From contig JAILWY010000020.1 in assembly GCA_022113835.1 (NCBI GenBank), positions 4,278,001 through 4,342,000 on the forward strand: a stretch of DNA of 64,000 bases, read 5' to 3'. Below are positions 12,436-24,410 of this stretch, piece after piece; position 1 is the first letter of the stretch; each line of letters starts with the position of its first letter. The notes below the pieces were generated by a model, which was given only the letters and a program-made list of their open reading frames with translations, had not been told where the DNA came from and made no database searches. The stretch is from Atopsyche davidsoni (taxonomy: Eukaryota; Arthropoda; Insecta; Trichoptera; Hydrobiosidae). A program made the position numbers and the translations under genes.

Positions 12436-13465
12436 AAATTAAATAGATCCAACGGTCTTAAGGGAGATGTAGGCAATTGGAGTCAGTAGGCAATGGTGGT
12501 CACCCTTATTTTGACCGAAACCAAACGAGAGAGGGCGATGTTTTTGAAGCCAATCGCTACCTGTGCACAAGCATGGCACTCTGACGACACCTCACTCAGC
12601 TTGCGCCGCGCGTTAATGAGTTATAGAAGTAAAACGATTTTGCCCCCTACTGATCTAATTTTTTGAGTGGACAAATCCGAAGGTAAGGCTCAAACTACTT
12701 GGTGTTTCTTTTTATGCTTGTGATATGTAATGACCATATCATTTTAGATCGTGACTCAAAGCCCAGTTTGCTATTATAGCTTCAAATATTTTGGTTGGAT
12801 TTTTTTTCTCGTTTACGGCGATGAAGGCAATCGGAGTCAGGTGACCCCCATTGCCCACACAACCTAACTTCAATGAAAAAAGGCATTTTAACCATCATGC
12901 TAAACCTTGTGCAAACGAACCGGTCCTATTGATACTGGATAATCAAGAAAGCCACATTGCACTGGCGTTCATGAGTATTGCAAGAAAAACCATATTCATA
13001 TGCTGTCCCTTTTTGGACCACTCAAATCAAAGAATGCGACTTTATCATGAAGAGCCGTCTTGCTGGAAGGATAACTCCATATGATGTAGCGTCCTTGGTT
13101 CATTCAACATCCGAGAACAAGCTATGAATCCAAGATTTCATCCAGATGCCCAAGAAAATATATGTCCTTAAGACAAGACAAGGAAGAAATGAAGAATGAT
13201 CAAAAAAGAAGGCTAAAGCTGTGAAAGGCAAGCCGCAGAAGGTGAGTCCTCAGAAGAAACAAATTCTACAGGAAGCGAATGATCCTTCGGAGGTGAATAC
13301 GGATGACGATGATGTAAAAGACTTAGTATGCGGCGAACTCATGCGAGACAATGAAATGTGGTTCCGGTGCACTTCCTATGGGCTTTGGGCTCATGCAGAT
13401 TGCACTGGGTGGAACTCAGCCCGCAATTATGTGTGAGACATGTGCCGACTACCATTACCGATGTG
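12436..13465 (+). pseudogene. Degraded pogo/jerky-type (DDE_1) transposase
   Basis: The + strand reading has PVLLILDNQESHIALAFM (about 12,922-12,975), which matches the DDE_1 block usually written LLLDGHxSH, followed by stops. Further on come NPRFHPDAQ, then DDDDVKDLVCGELMRDNEMW and HADCTGWNSARNYV with the cysteine spacing of a C-terminal zinc finger often fused to these insect transposases (13,221-13,445). Several frameshifts and stops separate the blocks, so it is dead. Flanking motifs such as GGCAATTGGAGTCAG near 12,472 and GGCAATCGGAGTCAG near 12,826 look element-derived, but no clean terminal repeats were identified; the outer limits are approximate. Confidence 0.7.
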
Positions 13466-13477
13466 GGCAATGGTGAT

Positions 13478-13580
13478 CAATACGGAGATTGCGTTGGAAA
13501 CCAGTTTTATGGAAACGATATAATGCTTCCGGTCGATGTTTGCACAATAAGAAGGAGTTCCTCGGACACTGATTAGAAAT
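13478..13580 (-). pseudogene. Duplicated fragment of ommochrome-binding-like exon 1
   Basis: About 100 bp closely matching 9,510-9,612 in the same orientation (shared AATACGGAGATTGCGTTGGA, CAGTTTTATGGAAACGA, GTCGATGTT and TTCCTCGGACACTGAT). The reading frame is not part of any gene here. It abuts the left edge of duplication copy B, whereas in the original arrangement the same two sequences are about 600 bp apart. Confidence 0.88.
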
Positions 13581-13589
13581 CAAAAGTCC

Positions 13590-15322
13590 GCGACGCCTTT
13601 GATATGATGAAGTACATTTTATACTATGAACATAATACAGCTGAAAACAATTGAATTCACTTAAATAGGTCTACGAGAAAACCTTATCTGATAAGTCGTC
13701 CCACTTTATGAAACAGCCAAGTGACAATTTAAATGTACTATGAGTTTTATTTTCCGGACTATAAATTAATAATTGCTATAATGCAAGTGAATTTAATTGT
13801 AATTGTTAAATCGTTGCCTCGGATACAACATTATTGCCTCGAGTTCAACAGGATCCATTGGCTGAGTGCAGAAGGCCACCCTAAAGGCTAGGAGTGAGGG
13901 GGTATTTGGAGAGACAGGGCGAGAGGGGTCGGACAGCTCCTCCGTCCCTGCGAGGAGTGAAAAGAACGACACAAATAAAAATAAAATATACAGAAATTAA
14001 TATTTATTTTTCGAAAACGTTCACATGGAATTAAAAATATAGTTAGAAATAAATAAAAACTGCTAATATTTTCTAGGAAATCCTGTAAAAGTCACCAGGT
14101 GAGTGGGGTAGAATTCATCATCGCAATATTTTACAATTACATCACCTATGAGTTTTGAAGATGTGTCATAGTGAAATCCAATCGTATCAGGTAACTCCGG
14201 TGGAAATATCATTTCTTTATAACCAACACAGGTATTTGACTGCAAGACTTTAGCCATGAACATGATTCTGGTGGGTTCATTCTTTTCGCAATAGTGAGCA
14301 GCGTAGGTTGAATAAGGTGAAAAGTAGACACCCTGGCCAAAGTCGTAGCCGTTTGATTCTCCGTACAGTCTCCAATCAAAGTTTTCTTTAATAATTAAAT
14401 CCGCAGCCTTACTGTCAGTGCCATGAAAGAGAGTGCGTTCCTTGAATTTGCCCTTCCCATACAGAATTGTATACTCTTCCCTTTTCAATATATAGAAAAA
14501 GTATGAAAACAAGTTACGTACACGTTGAATATTTGTAACTTTCATTTGTTTTTGTAAAGATGATTTAACAGTATTCTTCAACTTTTTATACTCATCACTG
14601 TCTTTGTTAATTTCTTCTTTGGACACATCTGCGGTTTTAAATTTTAATTCTGAGTTATCATCAATTACCAAAAGTCTTTTGTGGAGGGCAGGCAATGTTT
14701 TCTTAGAGCGTGTATACTTGGTTTGTAGGAGAAGATGTGGTGATTCTTCATAGCCTTTTTCTTCTTCCACTTTTCCTAAAGTGATTTTAACGAAGGCTTG
14801 AGGTTGGCTAAAAATAAATTTGAATTCTTCTTATACACAGTAATATATATGCACAAAATAGACATACTACTTGCGGTGGAAAATTCTAACCTGCTTAGAT
14901 CCTCCATCAATGAACTGATTTCTTCCATTTTAATTTCCATCCCTGCAAGATAAAATATAAAGTATATTCACTCCACACTACTCACATGTAGCAACCCAAT
15001 TAAATAAACGCAACACGGCATGCTGCATACCAGAGATGCCCAACCCGTTTGCACTCTGAAAAATTTATTATCTAATGTTGCATTTGATAATAATTTAAAA
15101 TTAAAATTCTACATCCTATACCCGTCCATTTTATAAGATAATAAAAAATCTAGTAAATAAAAATATTTAAATACAATACACATACAAGTGTGTGGTCTAT
15201 GTCCAATGCTTGGGGCTTTAATCCTAAAATGTATGTATCATCAATTTTCTAATTGATTATACAAAAATAATATTTTTAAAAAGTTACCCTGCAAAGTGAG
15301 CGGCGGCTCAAAAAAGTTTGAT
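13590..15322. repeat. Tandem segmental duplication, copy B
   Basis: Second copy of 10,222-11,975, offset about 3.26 kb over the coding part. The ADP-ribosyltransferase gene and its flanks are retained with few substitutions. It lacks about 100 bp 3' of the gene and carries an extra ~90 bp near 15,140-15,230 upstream of it. Confidence 0.85.
14063..14940 (-). CDS. PARP-type (mono-)ADP-ribosyltransferase, copy B
   Basis: Coding exons 14,891-14,940 and 14,063-14,807 (minus strand), the same structure and length (264 aa) as copy A, again with TTGCAG just before the ATG. Catalytic motifs are all kept: LFHGT, GYDFGQGVYF, YAAHYC, YPTHLVTF. Differences from copy A are scattered substitutions, for example around ENFDWRLYGES versus ENFNWTLFGES and the last three residues. 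The frame is open throughout, so either the duplication is recent or both copies are under constraint. Each copy keeps its own upstream sequence, so each may be transcribed independently. As for copy A, the Glu position seems hydrophobic, suggesting mono-ADP-ribosylation. Substrate unknown. Confidence 0.82.
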
Positions 15323-16991
15323 AGATTAAACGGTCTTACTTTTAAAGTTTGCGGAGTGAGGAATGGCACTGAATACTTACTGGATTACTGAGAACACTTT
15401 ATATATGATTATAAATAATATCTTATCTTGAATAAACATACAGTATTATCACAAATGATTGGAATAAATTCATAGAATTCATGCATTATCTTTCCTTAAA
15501 TAAACAGCCTAGGAAATCCCCAATAATACCCGTCGAAAAATTTGTTTGAAACAGGCTGAGCTTCGGCGACAAGATCTATTGCTAAGGCCATCAGAGTATT
15601 TCTTTCTCTCGGGTGTAATAGGTATGTACTACATAAGTGACGCCATCATGAGAAATGGTTTAATAGTTATGTGGCAACCATTGCGCAAAACCCCTCAGCT
15701 AGCCCGGAAGCCTTTTCGTTCTTTAGAATCTGTCGCTGCATCCACTTCCACATCAGTGGGATCCCGTCTACCGTGTTAGACGAGATTGCTTTTAATACTG
15801 TTCCGGGTATTCATATGTAAGTGTATTTCACCTGCGCTGGCTTTGTGTTTAAAACGTGATGTGCCAGTCTCCTCCTTCACCAGGTGTCATGGAATGATGA
15901 ATTCCTGTGGATTAGCTCTGCCAAGTGCAGAGTCCGATCGACTCCGAAGTGCAGAAGTCCTCAGCAAGCTTTTTGAGGAGCATCACAGATATTCTTGGGG
16001 CCATGACTCACACACTCACAATCTTCAGGGTCCGTAGGTTCACTCCCTTGGTTTTGCACAGCCGCACCTCGTCTTCCCTGTTTTGTCATCTTAACCTCAT
16101 TGATTGATACAAATCACAAAACGAGATAGTAGACATTCAGTAATCAAACAATTGTTTTTTATTTAAAAAATATATATTTATAAAACAACATTATAGTCAT
16201 AGTAAAGTTTTTAAGACGTATTAGATTTGAAAATTAAATTTAAAAAAAATCATGCGAGGGTAAAGAAGCCATCCGCAATCTAAGGTCTTGATTGGTGATC
16301 TTTTCTTCAGCAAATAGCTCAAGCAAAGATCATGAGGGGATTCGAACACACACACTGCCAAGTACAGTGGAACCGAGAGAAGTGGTCTATTTTATCCGAT
16401 AAATTCAATCTTGTAAATAACTATAAAATATGACGTACCCGAACTATCAAACTACAACTCATAATGGTCCCACAGTAATTTTTCACAAACGTAACCACAG
16501 ATCATGGTCCAAGTATGTAACGGCGAGCCACTGCTTCACATAATATTGTATTATTGTCTATATTCATATGAGTAAGATATTTACGGTAAAAATATTGCCA
16601 GTCGGCAACAAAGAAGTGGCCGGGAAAACGTGTTCTGAATCATTTATCCGAGCCTTCGTTTCTCGAAGTACAGTACAAGGCAACCCTCTGTACGGACTTG
16701 AGGGATGTGACGGAGGAAACAATTTTTAGTAACAGTATATATTCAACGCGCCGTATGTGTCTTTTGATAAAAAAAATATGATTACTTGACCCTTAAAGCA
16801 TATCAATAGATATGCTAAAATAAGAAAGTGTCAAAATAGATAAGTGTCGGATAAATAAACGTAAAAAATATAGCAAAAGATAAAAGATTAAAATACTATT
16901 TTTTGTGTTACGTGTGTACCTTGTTGGAATAAATATGTTGGGATAAATAGTTTTTGGAAACAGAGAGATGATGACGAGGTTCTCAGAGAGC
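15323..16991. other. Intergenic region between ADP-ribosyltransferase copy B and Rop
   Basis: No gene recognised. ORFs near 15,546-16,107 carry no known motif. A GGGATTCGAAC sequence at about 16,339 (minus-strand B-box) hints at an old tRNA-derived SINE, but no matching A-box was found. A minus-strand AATAAA lies within about 16,155-16,163 and could serve Rop, which would imply a 3' UTR of roughly 830 nt. Confidence 0.45.
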
Positions 16992-19900
16992 TTAGACGCT
17001 CAAGTTGGTCAAGTCCGAGAGGAAACCCTCCGGAGTCTGGATGTGGGTGGAGCCAACGATCACCTCCCAGTTTGTCATGGCGGCCGACACTTCGTAAGCA
17101 CATCGCACCTCCGACAAGCAGATTCCTACAAAAAAATAATCCCCATCAGCAAGAATGAGTGTTTAAGTTTCTATAGAATGCTCGTGCATCTTTGGTTAGC
17201 AAGCTTGCTTGCCGACCATGAGAAACAAGTCTACGAGTGGGAGACATTCAATTGAGATAGAGTGCTTGTAAACTGAAGATCCAATTGTAGCCGTGTTCGT
17301 ATTTCTAAATTTTTGGCATTCGCCTTCATGTATTCGAGGAAATCATAAAAAATAATTTTTCCTCGAGAACCACGAGGCGATTCTCAAGTCAAGACTAGAT
17401 GGCCCCTTTATACGGTGCAGGCGTCTCCAGAATTCATCGTAGGTGCGAAAGTAGAATACTAACCTCCGACGACAAAGACAATCAGCCGGGGGACGTTCTT
17501 GATGGCCTGCTGCGATTTGTCTTTGTGCCAGTGTCCATAGCGAGCACTGCAGAACAAGAATATTATCATTACACATTAAGTATAGTTGAATTGGATAAGG
17601 TTCAAATTTAATTTAATTTGCTGAATTTTAAATTAAATAAATAAAAATGATGTTAAAGATCTTGAATGCAATGTTGTAACGAGTTTACAGTGATGATGGC
17701 CAGCATACCTGGTGGGTGCTTGGTAGGCAGCGCCTTGCGTTCTGCCAGCGGACAGCGGCAGGAAGGGGAAGGCGCGCTGGTCGAGGCGGTCCTCGATGGC
17801 TTCCTCCATGATATCCTTGATGACAGGCGTCCAGCGTGACATCAGGTACTCGTGCTCCTCGTTACGCTCCTTCCGCTCTATTGTGAAGTGTTTTTTACGG
17901 TTGCTCTATGAAGAATTGAAAAGGGTTATTTTAAACACTAACATACGAAGGTCCGTCTCTCCTGCTTAGGTTAGGACATTATTCTATGTTTACTTACATC
18001 CAGAACATTGACACCGAGATGAACGAGGTTGGCGACGGTCCGCTTCTCTTGGTCTCCGATCTCAGCGTGGACGATGAGCTTACTTAGGTTTTCCTCTGAG
18101 ATCCCGTTCTTTGACATAGAATACAGGGCGATGATGCGCATCTTGTCGTAGTTGGATACATCCTGAAAAAAAATTTTGCAGTGATTGTTGTGCTGACAAT
18201 TTTTTATGTACATGGAAATTCGATAGGTCAGAAATATCTGATAGGCAATATGTAAATCTAATGATGTCTGCAGGAAGTTCTGATAATCTAAATTAGGAGT
18301 CTATTAACCTCGCAACCGGTCATGAATAAGAATATAAGGAATAGCAATTGTGTTGATCAAAGATAGTAGCGTTCATCAGTACCTTGTCTAGCAGGATGGG
18401 TATGATATTCCTCATGTGATCCTTGATCTTCTCACCTTCGGTGTCCGTACCCATGGCCAAGTCCTGTAAAACAGAAAAATTGCACTCAGATGCATGGAAA
18501 TCTCTGACTGGAAGCCGGTCCATTATAAAACATTTCACAGTAAATATATTATGTCAGGTTTGAGGAAATGTTCTGCCCACCTGTTCCACCTTGCAGAGCT
18601 TGTCCACATGTCCCTGGTACGCGTTCATGCAGTCCTCAGCTAGGTTGAGGTGCGTGGCGTACTTGGATAGCTCCTTCTGGTACTGGGGCATCTTCTTGAT
18701 CATCTGCGACAGGTCTCGCATGGACTGCTTGTCCCCTGCAAATGAAATTGGTTGCGAATACTGTGGTGTATTTGATATAAATAAATTCTCGTATGCCGCA
18801 TCGCTAGGAGAATGATGATGCAAAATGACGGCTTGAGTCTTTAGGCCAGTTAAAAATACAAAAAATCAAAGGTTCTATTTTCTTTAAATGAGAAGACAAT
18901 TTATATTTTTTAAGTGTACTAACTTCGGTCAAGCTTTAAATTTCAAATTTTAACTGCAGTTGCTTCTCACCTTCACTGGCGCCGCCCATCCGCTTGTCCT
19001 CCGTAAAAGCCTTGAGGTTCTTGGTGACATTCTGTGAGACTATGGCTATGTGCTGGTGACGCAGCTTCACCCAAAGGTCGTTGTTCTCGTCCAAGATCAC
19101 TTCCTTCAGGGCACCTCCGGCAGACTCGTATCTGAAGACAAATTGATTCATTTTGAGTTAAGGTGCAAATAGGACCACGTCAGCTGGCGATCTTAAGCAG
19201 GTGCATGACTCCCGCTATGAAGAGATCCAGTAAGGTCGAAGCCCTCATCCTTGACAGCTTTTGGGCAAAACACACCGCAGTGAATGTATTCTACACTTTA
19301 AATATTAATGTCTTTGTGCTGATATGGAAATATTGGAGAAAAACGAAAGACCTGGAGAATAGTATTTTTTTTGACTAATATACTAACCTGTAAACATCGT
19401 TCTCGATGGGCAGAAGGTCGTACGCCATGGCCTGTAGAGTCAGCTCATGCAGGAGGGGCGACACGCAGTCGAACCCTCGGTCCAGCAGCAGCAGCTGGGA
19501 GCGCGCCTTTTCGGGGCCTTCGCCCATCGTGGGGTCATCAGCCTGTGGAGAGATGTCTTTAATATAGCAAATGACGGCGGCGAAAAAGGTTCAAGTGGTG
19601 TTAATTTGTATAGTATTATTTTTACCTTGTATGATTCCAGTTTCTGCTTCACGCGCTGAGCCAATTCTTCGTTGAAGCTTTCGCTGGAAATAAAATACCA
19701 CAATCAAGTAACAATTTTATTTTTCTTGGGATCCATAAAAAACAATATATTGTGTGATGTATCAACTATTTTAGGAACATGTTAGTAATTAGTTCGACTG
19801 GGCCAGGATAAATAGTGAGATCACCGACTCTCTCTGAGGAGAGGCACTATTTATGCTGTCGAGTGTGAGTTTCTTTATATAATAACTAATTTGTGTGATT

Positions 19901-22900
19901 TGACGACTCACTCTCTGTAACGGATGGCCGGGAACTCTCCGAGCGTGGCGCAGAGCGTCGCGATCTGCTCGGCGATGCGCTCCATGTTGGCGTGGCGAGC
20001 GTCCTGCAGGGCCGGGCTGAACCAGAACTGGAACGTGTTGGGCGAGTCCAGAGAGAACACCTGGGTCAGAAAACGGTTGAGACATAGACAGTCAGTATAT
20101 TTATCAATATGCAAATTTAACGATTACTTAAATATTTTATACACAAACCCATATGCAGATTTATTAAAAACATTGTCATTAAAGTCACTAGTAGAAGATT
20201 TTTGTTAATAGCACATACAGAATTCCTATACAATATATTTTGCAACATGCTTTAGAACAGGTTTTGTAAGTATCGCTATGGAGCCTAATGGAATCTGCAC
20301 AGAATGGCACCAAAAAGCTATGCACAATTCCAATAGATCGAAAACGAGAGCACACAAGAAAATCGTACTGCAATGAGAGAAACATTTTCAGTATCGGATA
20401 AAAACCCCAGCGAAGCAAATTTCGTACATTTTTTTTTTGCTTCACTGAAACCAAATAGCATCCAAGAGTCAAGCCGCGTGAGAGGGAAGCACTTGACCCA
20501 AATATTAGAAGACATAAAGCAATTTTCCACCTCTGCTGACAGCGCTACGTCGACACAACACTGTCTGGAGTCATTTTGAAAAAAGTCCCGAGTCGATTTG
20601 GTTTCTTGTCAAATTCCCAACACGGGGACTGAAACGTCGGAGTAATGAAAACTCAAGCAAGTGAACTCGACACCCAAGTAACAAAATCAACTCAACAGTG
20701 ACTGTCAAAAACTACGAAGATATCCCTTTTGTGATTTTTTTTACTTGACTGCCAATGAATCTACGTTGAAGATCCTGGGAATTGAGTCGGCAAAGATTTT
20801 CATCCGTCAATCTATTATATATTTGCTATATGCAACTAGTTACGGTAGAGGACAGCAAGTGCGGCCTTTGATATTCTGCCTAGGAATGAGAAGTCACAGT
20901 CATTGCTGGAGCCTCAACTTACGAGCCTTACGCTTAGATGGTGTTTAAAAGAACGTACGTTAAAAGAAAAATATGTAATACTTTAAAAAAATTCTAAGAT
21001 GGGACTCTTGTCATTTCAGTGTTGCATCGAGGTTGCGGAATCAGTAGGTCCGGTTAGTTCCGAAGCGAGGCGTTGATTTTTAGCCTGATCCCGGGCCCCG
21101 GCCGTTTGCCCCGCACCGCTGTTCACACAAATCGCACAAACCCTATGCTCATACGGTATGAAGGCAATGTTGACTTCTCTCAGGGTTTTGGTGTATTTGG
21201 CTGCGTTCGACTTGCATAGCTCGTCGAAAAGTGGATCGGGGCACGCTGGAGAGAAAAAGCATTAAAAAATAAACAAAAAAAATACCTACCACTAAAAAAA
21301 TATTTATTACTATTGAAAATCAAATTGATTATACAATGTTTTAAGCATTGATCTGATCGGTGAGATTTTTTATGACAACAAGAAGAGACAATCTTGACTA
21401 ACTCTGATCTGATAGATCAGTAATAGATGTGCAAAAATATCAATCCTATCAGACATTTACAGAGAAAAAAATTATAAATATATTTTTAGAAAGTACCTGA
21501 AAAACTTGTAACAATTATTATAAGCCACGAATAGGTTTGTAGTGTCGATGAAAATTATAAAAGATCACCTAAACCATCACACGGGCCCAGTTCTCAAGAT
21601 GAATAATTATCAACATGGATTCAATGGTTGTGACGCTCAAAATGAGTGAAATGAATTCCTACGTGTATAGAGGCATTCGAGTAGCGTATCATCTGATGTT
21701 GAAGTATGCGAGTCTAGAAAGGGGATTGTTACCTTCAGTGAAGAAAACATGAGCGGCTTTATACATGCCCCTCCCACCGAAGGGGAAGTCGTTGATGAGG
21801 GCCTGCACCGACTCCTCGCAGGGCGTGATGAGGTACACGGCTTCCAAGGTGTAAAGCGGCTCCCGTGTCTTGTGGATATCCTCCACCACTGAAAGCACCA
21901 CAATTTTTCATGACCTTAGTCATAAAACTTATCGGAAGATATTTCCTTTATATTTAAACCTGACATAAAAATAGTGTATGTGAGTTAACATTATATTAGA
22001 AAAAAGGTTAGATAGTAAAATATATATATTTTTATTGAACATAAGACTTTAAAAAAAAGCACGCCTCACTAATCAAATAATGTTTTGATCCGATACAGTG
22101 GATTTTAATTTTTTGTGGCAACGTATCATTTCTCTCTTTTCACCATATTATACCAGAGAATAGAATAATAATTGCCGCGTAATTGCCACAAATACAACGT
22201 AACAATGTGTATCCAAGTAATTACCTGGAAAGGGAAAAAATGATTTGCCGTTGCTGTTCTGCTCTTGATTCTAAAAAAACACTAATTTGCCGAGTGCTCA
22301 ATGGGATCTGCACCTCGGTTCCATTAACTAATTGCACGTAATGCATAAAGTTAACGATGAAACATACCTTCAAGTAATTACCATAATTAGTTCAACACAA
22401 TAAAGACGGGCAACTGGAAACTCTCACAGAACATATTTCAGAAATGAAAGAATGTCACTCCGTGACAAGATAGCAGACGCAGTGGCAAACTTCGCTTTAA
22501 CATCAAACTATATTTTATAGATTCACGATAGACGCTTTTGAAAGTACTCACGCGTGATGCCCTCGGCGGAGATGTTGTGCATCTTGCAGCACGCAGAGAC
22601 CATGCGCATGGCTAACTTGTCTACCACAAGGACACGCCACTCCACATCCCTTCCGGTCACAGGCGCAGAGTCACCCTGTGCCTTGTAACGGATCACCTCA
22701 TTCATAATCTCTGTAAATATATATTTTACATCGCAGTCAATATTTACACTTTCTGCCATTTAAACATCATATAAGACCATATTATTTGAAATATTTTCCT
22801 TGTGGGATGAACAAATTGAGGTAATGAAATATTATCAAGCAATGCGACAAACAATCGGAGTACAATTCTTCATAAAAGAGATATGCTAAGAGCCGCTGAA

Positions 22901-23655
22901 TGTAATCAAAGCTAGCAGAATGGATTCAGGCCCCAAACAATTGTTGCATGGCATTACAACAATACAGATCCCCTGTATATCTCCAAGAGTTTTAAAGATT
23001 CTTTTATTTATTGATTTTAGCATATTAATAGACTGAGAGTTGGCGTATTGATCATCACGAATGACATCACTCGCCCCCACCAGAACCCTGACCTAACGCA
23101 AAAAAAAAAACGATGAGATCAACACAGATATTGCAACACAACAAAGAATATAAAATAATACAATACAAGAAATCAAATCAAATAATATAAGAATATATTA
23201 ATTTGTTTTGATTACTTTTCATGTGAAACGAGACAATTAACACAAATATTGCACACAATCACACAATAAACATTGTTTGACAGAGTTGATTGTTTTGAAT
23301 TTTTATGGCGATTGCATCAATTACAGACGCTCTCGCAAGATGATTGCAAAACAAATATAGCACACTTATATTAAATTGATTACAAAACGCTCGGTAATGT
23401 AAATAATCAACAGAAAACGTTTTATTTTAATCGAAATTACTCATCTGTGGGCGGCGCACACGAAACGTCAAAACTTCAACAGATAAATTAATACGTAAAA
23501 TAGCAGCTTACAAACAAAAAAATTGGCTTTAACTGTAGAAAAAATTATAATGCTTAAGTTTACCGCAAATTAACAACGATTAATGTTAAATATATACTGA
23601 AATTAATTAATAATATTCGGCACTCACTCTGACCGACGATCGCCTTGAGCGCCAT
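16992..23655 (-). CDS. Rop: Rop (Munc18-1/STXBP1/Sec1 family), complete, 14 exons
   Basis: Exons (minus strand): 23628-23655, 22552-22710, 21733-21888, 21142-21245, 19912-20060, 19626-19683, 19388-19542, 18971-19131, 18581-18735, 18383-18463, 17998-18162, 17709-17905, 17464-17546, 16992-17125. All junctions are GT-AG, all phases agree, total 1785 nt = 594 aa, the size of Munc18-1. The protein binds syntaxin and templates SNARE assembly in synaptic vesicle exocytosis. Diagnostic blocks in order: [236 protein letters not shown] and VIVGSTHI. It shows no break. An insertion of about nine residues lies between NEVIRYK and VEWRV relative to mammalian Munc18. Confidence 0.96.
20061..21141 (-). other. 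Rop intron 4 (largest interior intron, with repeat-derived sequence)
   Basis: A 1.08 kb intron starting with GTTTGT. It contains a dispersed repeat around 20,580-20,700 with CACGGGGACTGAAACGTCGG and a downstream CTCGACACCCAAGTA that is shared, in opposite orientation, with 63,830-63,930. Confidence 0.6.
22711..23627 (-). other. Rop intron 1
   Basis: A 917 bp AT-rich intron separating the 28-nt first coding exon from exon 2. No mobile element was recognised. Confidence 0.7.
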
Positions 23656-24343
23656 GTTGCTTACTGAGTTGTAAAGTTCTGTCAACAGATGGCAACAATA
23701 ATAAATTATAATAAATATGAATAAATAATAATTTAAAAAAGTAATGACGATTCTCGCACAGCAAGTGCAATGAATTTTAATATTTTTATAAATATTTTTT
23801 GGTTTGATTTTGCGATGTTATTGAATACTTGTAGGCTTGGTTGACAGGTCGCGCGTGGAGTTTATCAAGGCATGTGCTCTTCCCCTTCCGCTGTCAGGCG
23901 ATCAGTCGGCCGCTGCTTCGGGCGTGGACGGTCGTGTCGCGTCTATCGTGTCTCTAAAGTCTCTACGTAAATACAAAACCTAAATTAAATAACACAAAAC
24001 CGTCGCATACACACGACAGAGTGTCCAGAGCGTCCAGCGACAGCGGTCCCGAGACCGGTGGATGGATTTCGATCAGACAACTCGCGCGTGAAATTTTCTA
24101 ATTTTTCGTATTAATGTCGGTTTATTTTTCGTCGTTATGGCGATGTGGACATGTGAAATATCTGAAATAGCCCCTCGTGCAATGGCGTCATTGTCCACAT
24201 CGGCCCGTCCCGAGGTGTGATTGTGCGAATACCGGCGGCTGGCGATCGGGTATCGCGACAACTTTGCGTGCAAGCAGCGAGATGTGTCGCATTGTGCAGT
24301 GCTGAAGTGAATTGTGGTTTCGTGGGGATTTCTATTTTCAGCC
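23656..24343. promoter_or_regulatory. Divergent promoter region of Rop (-) and a PH-like gene (+)
   Basis: 688 bp separate two oppositely oriented start codons. The half nearer the + gene (about 23,870-24,340) is much richer in CpG and GC than the surroundings, as expected for a 5' UTR or promoter. On the Rop side, TCAGTA (minus strand, near 23,663-23,668) fits an insect initiator only about 10 nt before the ATG. No TATA box was seen on either side. Confidence 0.55.
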
Positions 24344-24410
24344 ATGGATTCGGCCCCCCGACCGAAGATGGTCTTCCCGTGCAGAGTGGAGGGCTGGCTG
24401 GACATGACAG
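24344..24410 (+). CDS. First coding exon of an unidentified gene (possible PH-domain start)
   Basis: The ATG lies in a good context (CAGCCATGGAT) in GC-rich sequence and the frame stays open for 22 codons to a strong donor (ACAG|GTAACA), ending in phase 1. The peptide contains FPCRVEGWLDMT; EGWL is a common way for the first strand of a pleckstrin-homology domain to begin, so a PH-domain protein is a reasonable but weak guess. A TTTTCAG directly before CCATGG could instead be an acceptor, making this an internal exon with the start codon. The codon use and CpG content differ sharply from the AT-rich DNA downstream. The following exons were not identified; the intron would be very long (up to about 39 kb within the window). 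Confidence 0.55.

Noticed and set aside
15546..16107. Overlapping ORFs between ADP-ribosyltransferase copy B and Rop
   Set aside because: No domain, no consistent frame, no splice sites that join them.
16968..20208. Plus-strand ORFs overlapping Rop exons
   Set aside because: Antisense shadows of Rop coding exons, without splice logic or motifs of their own.
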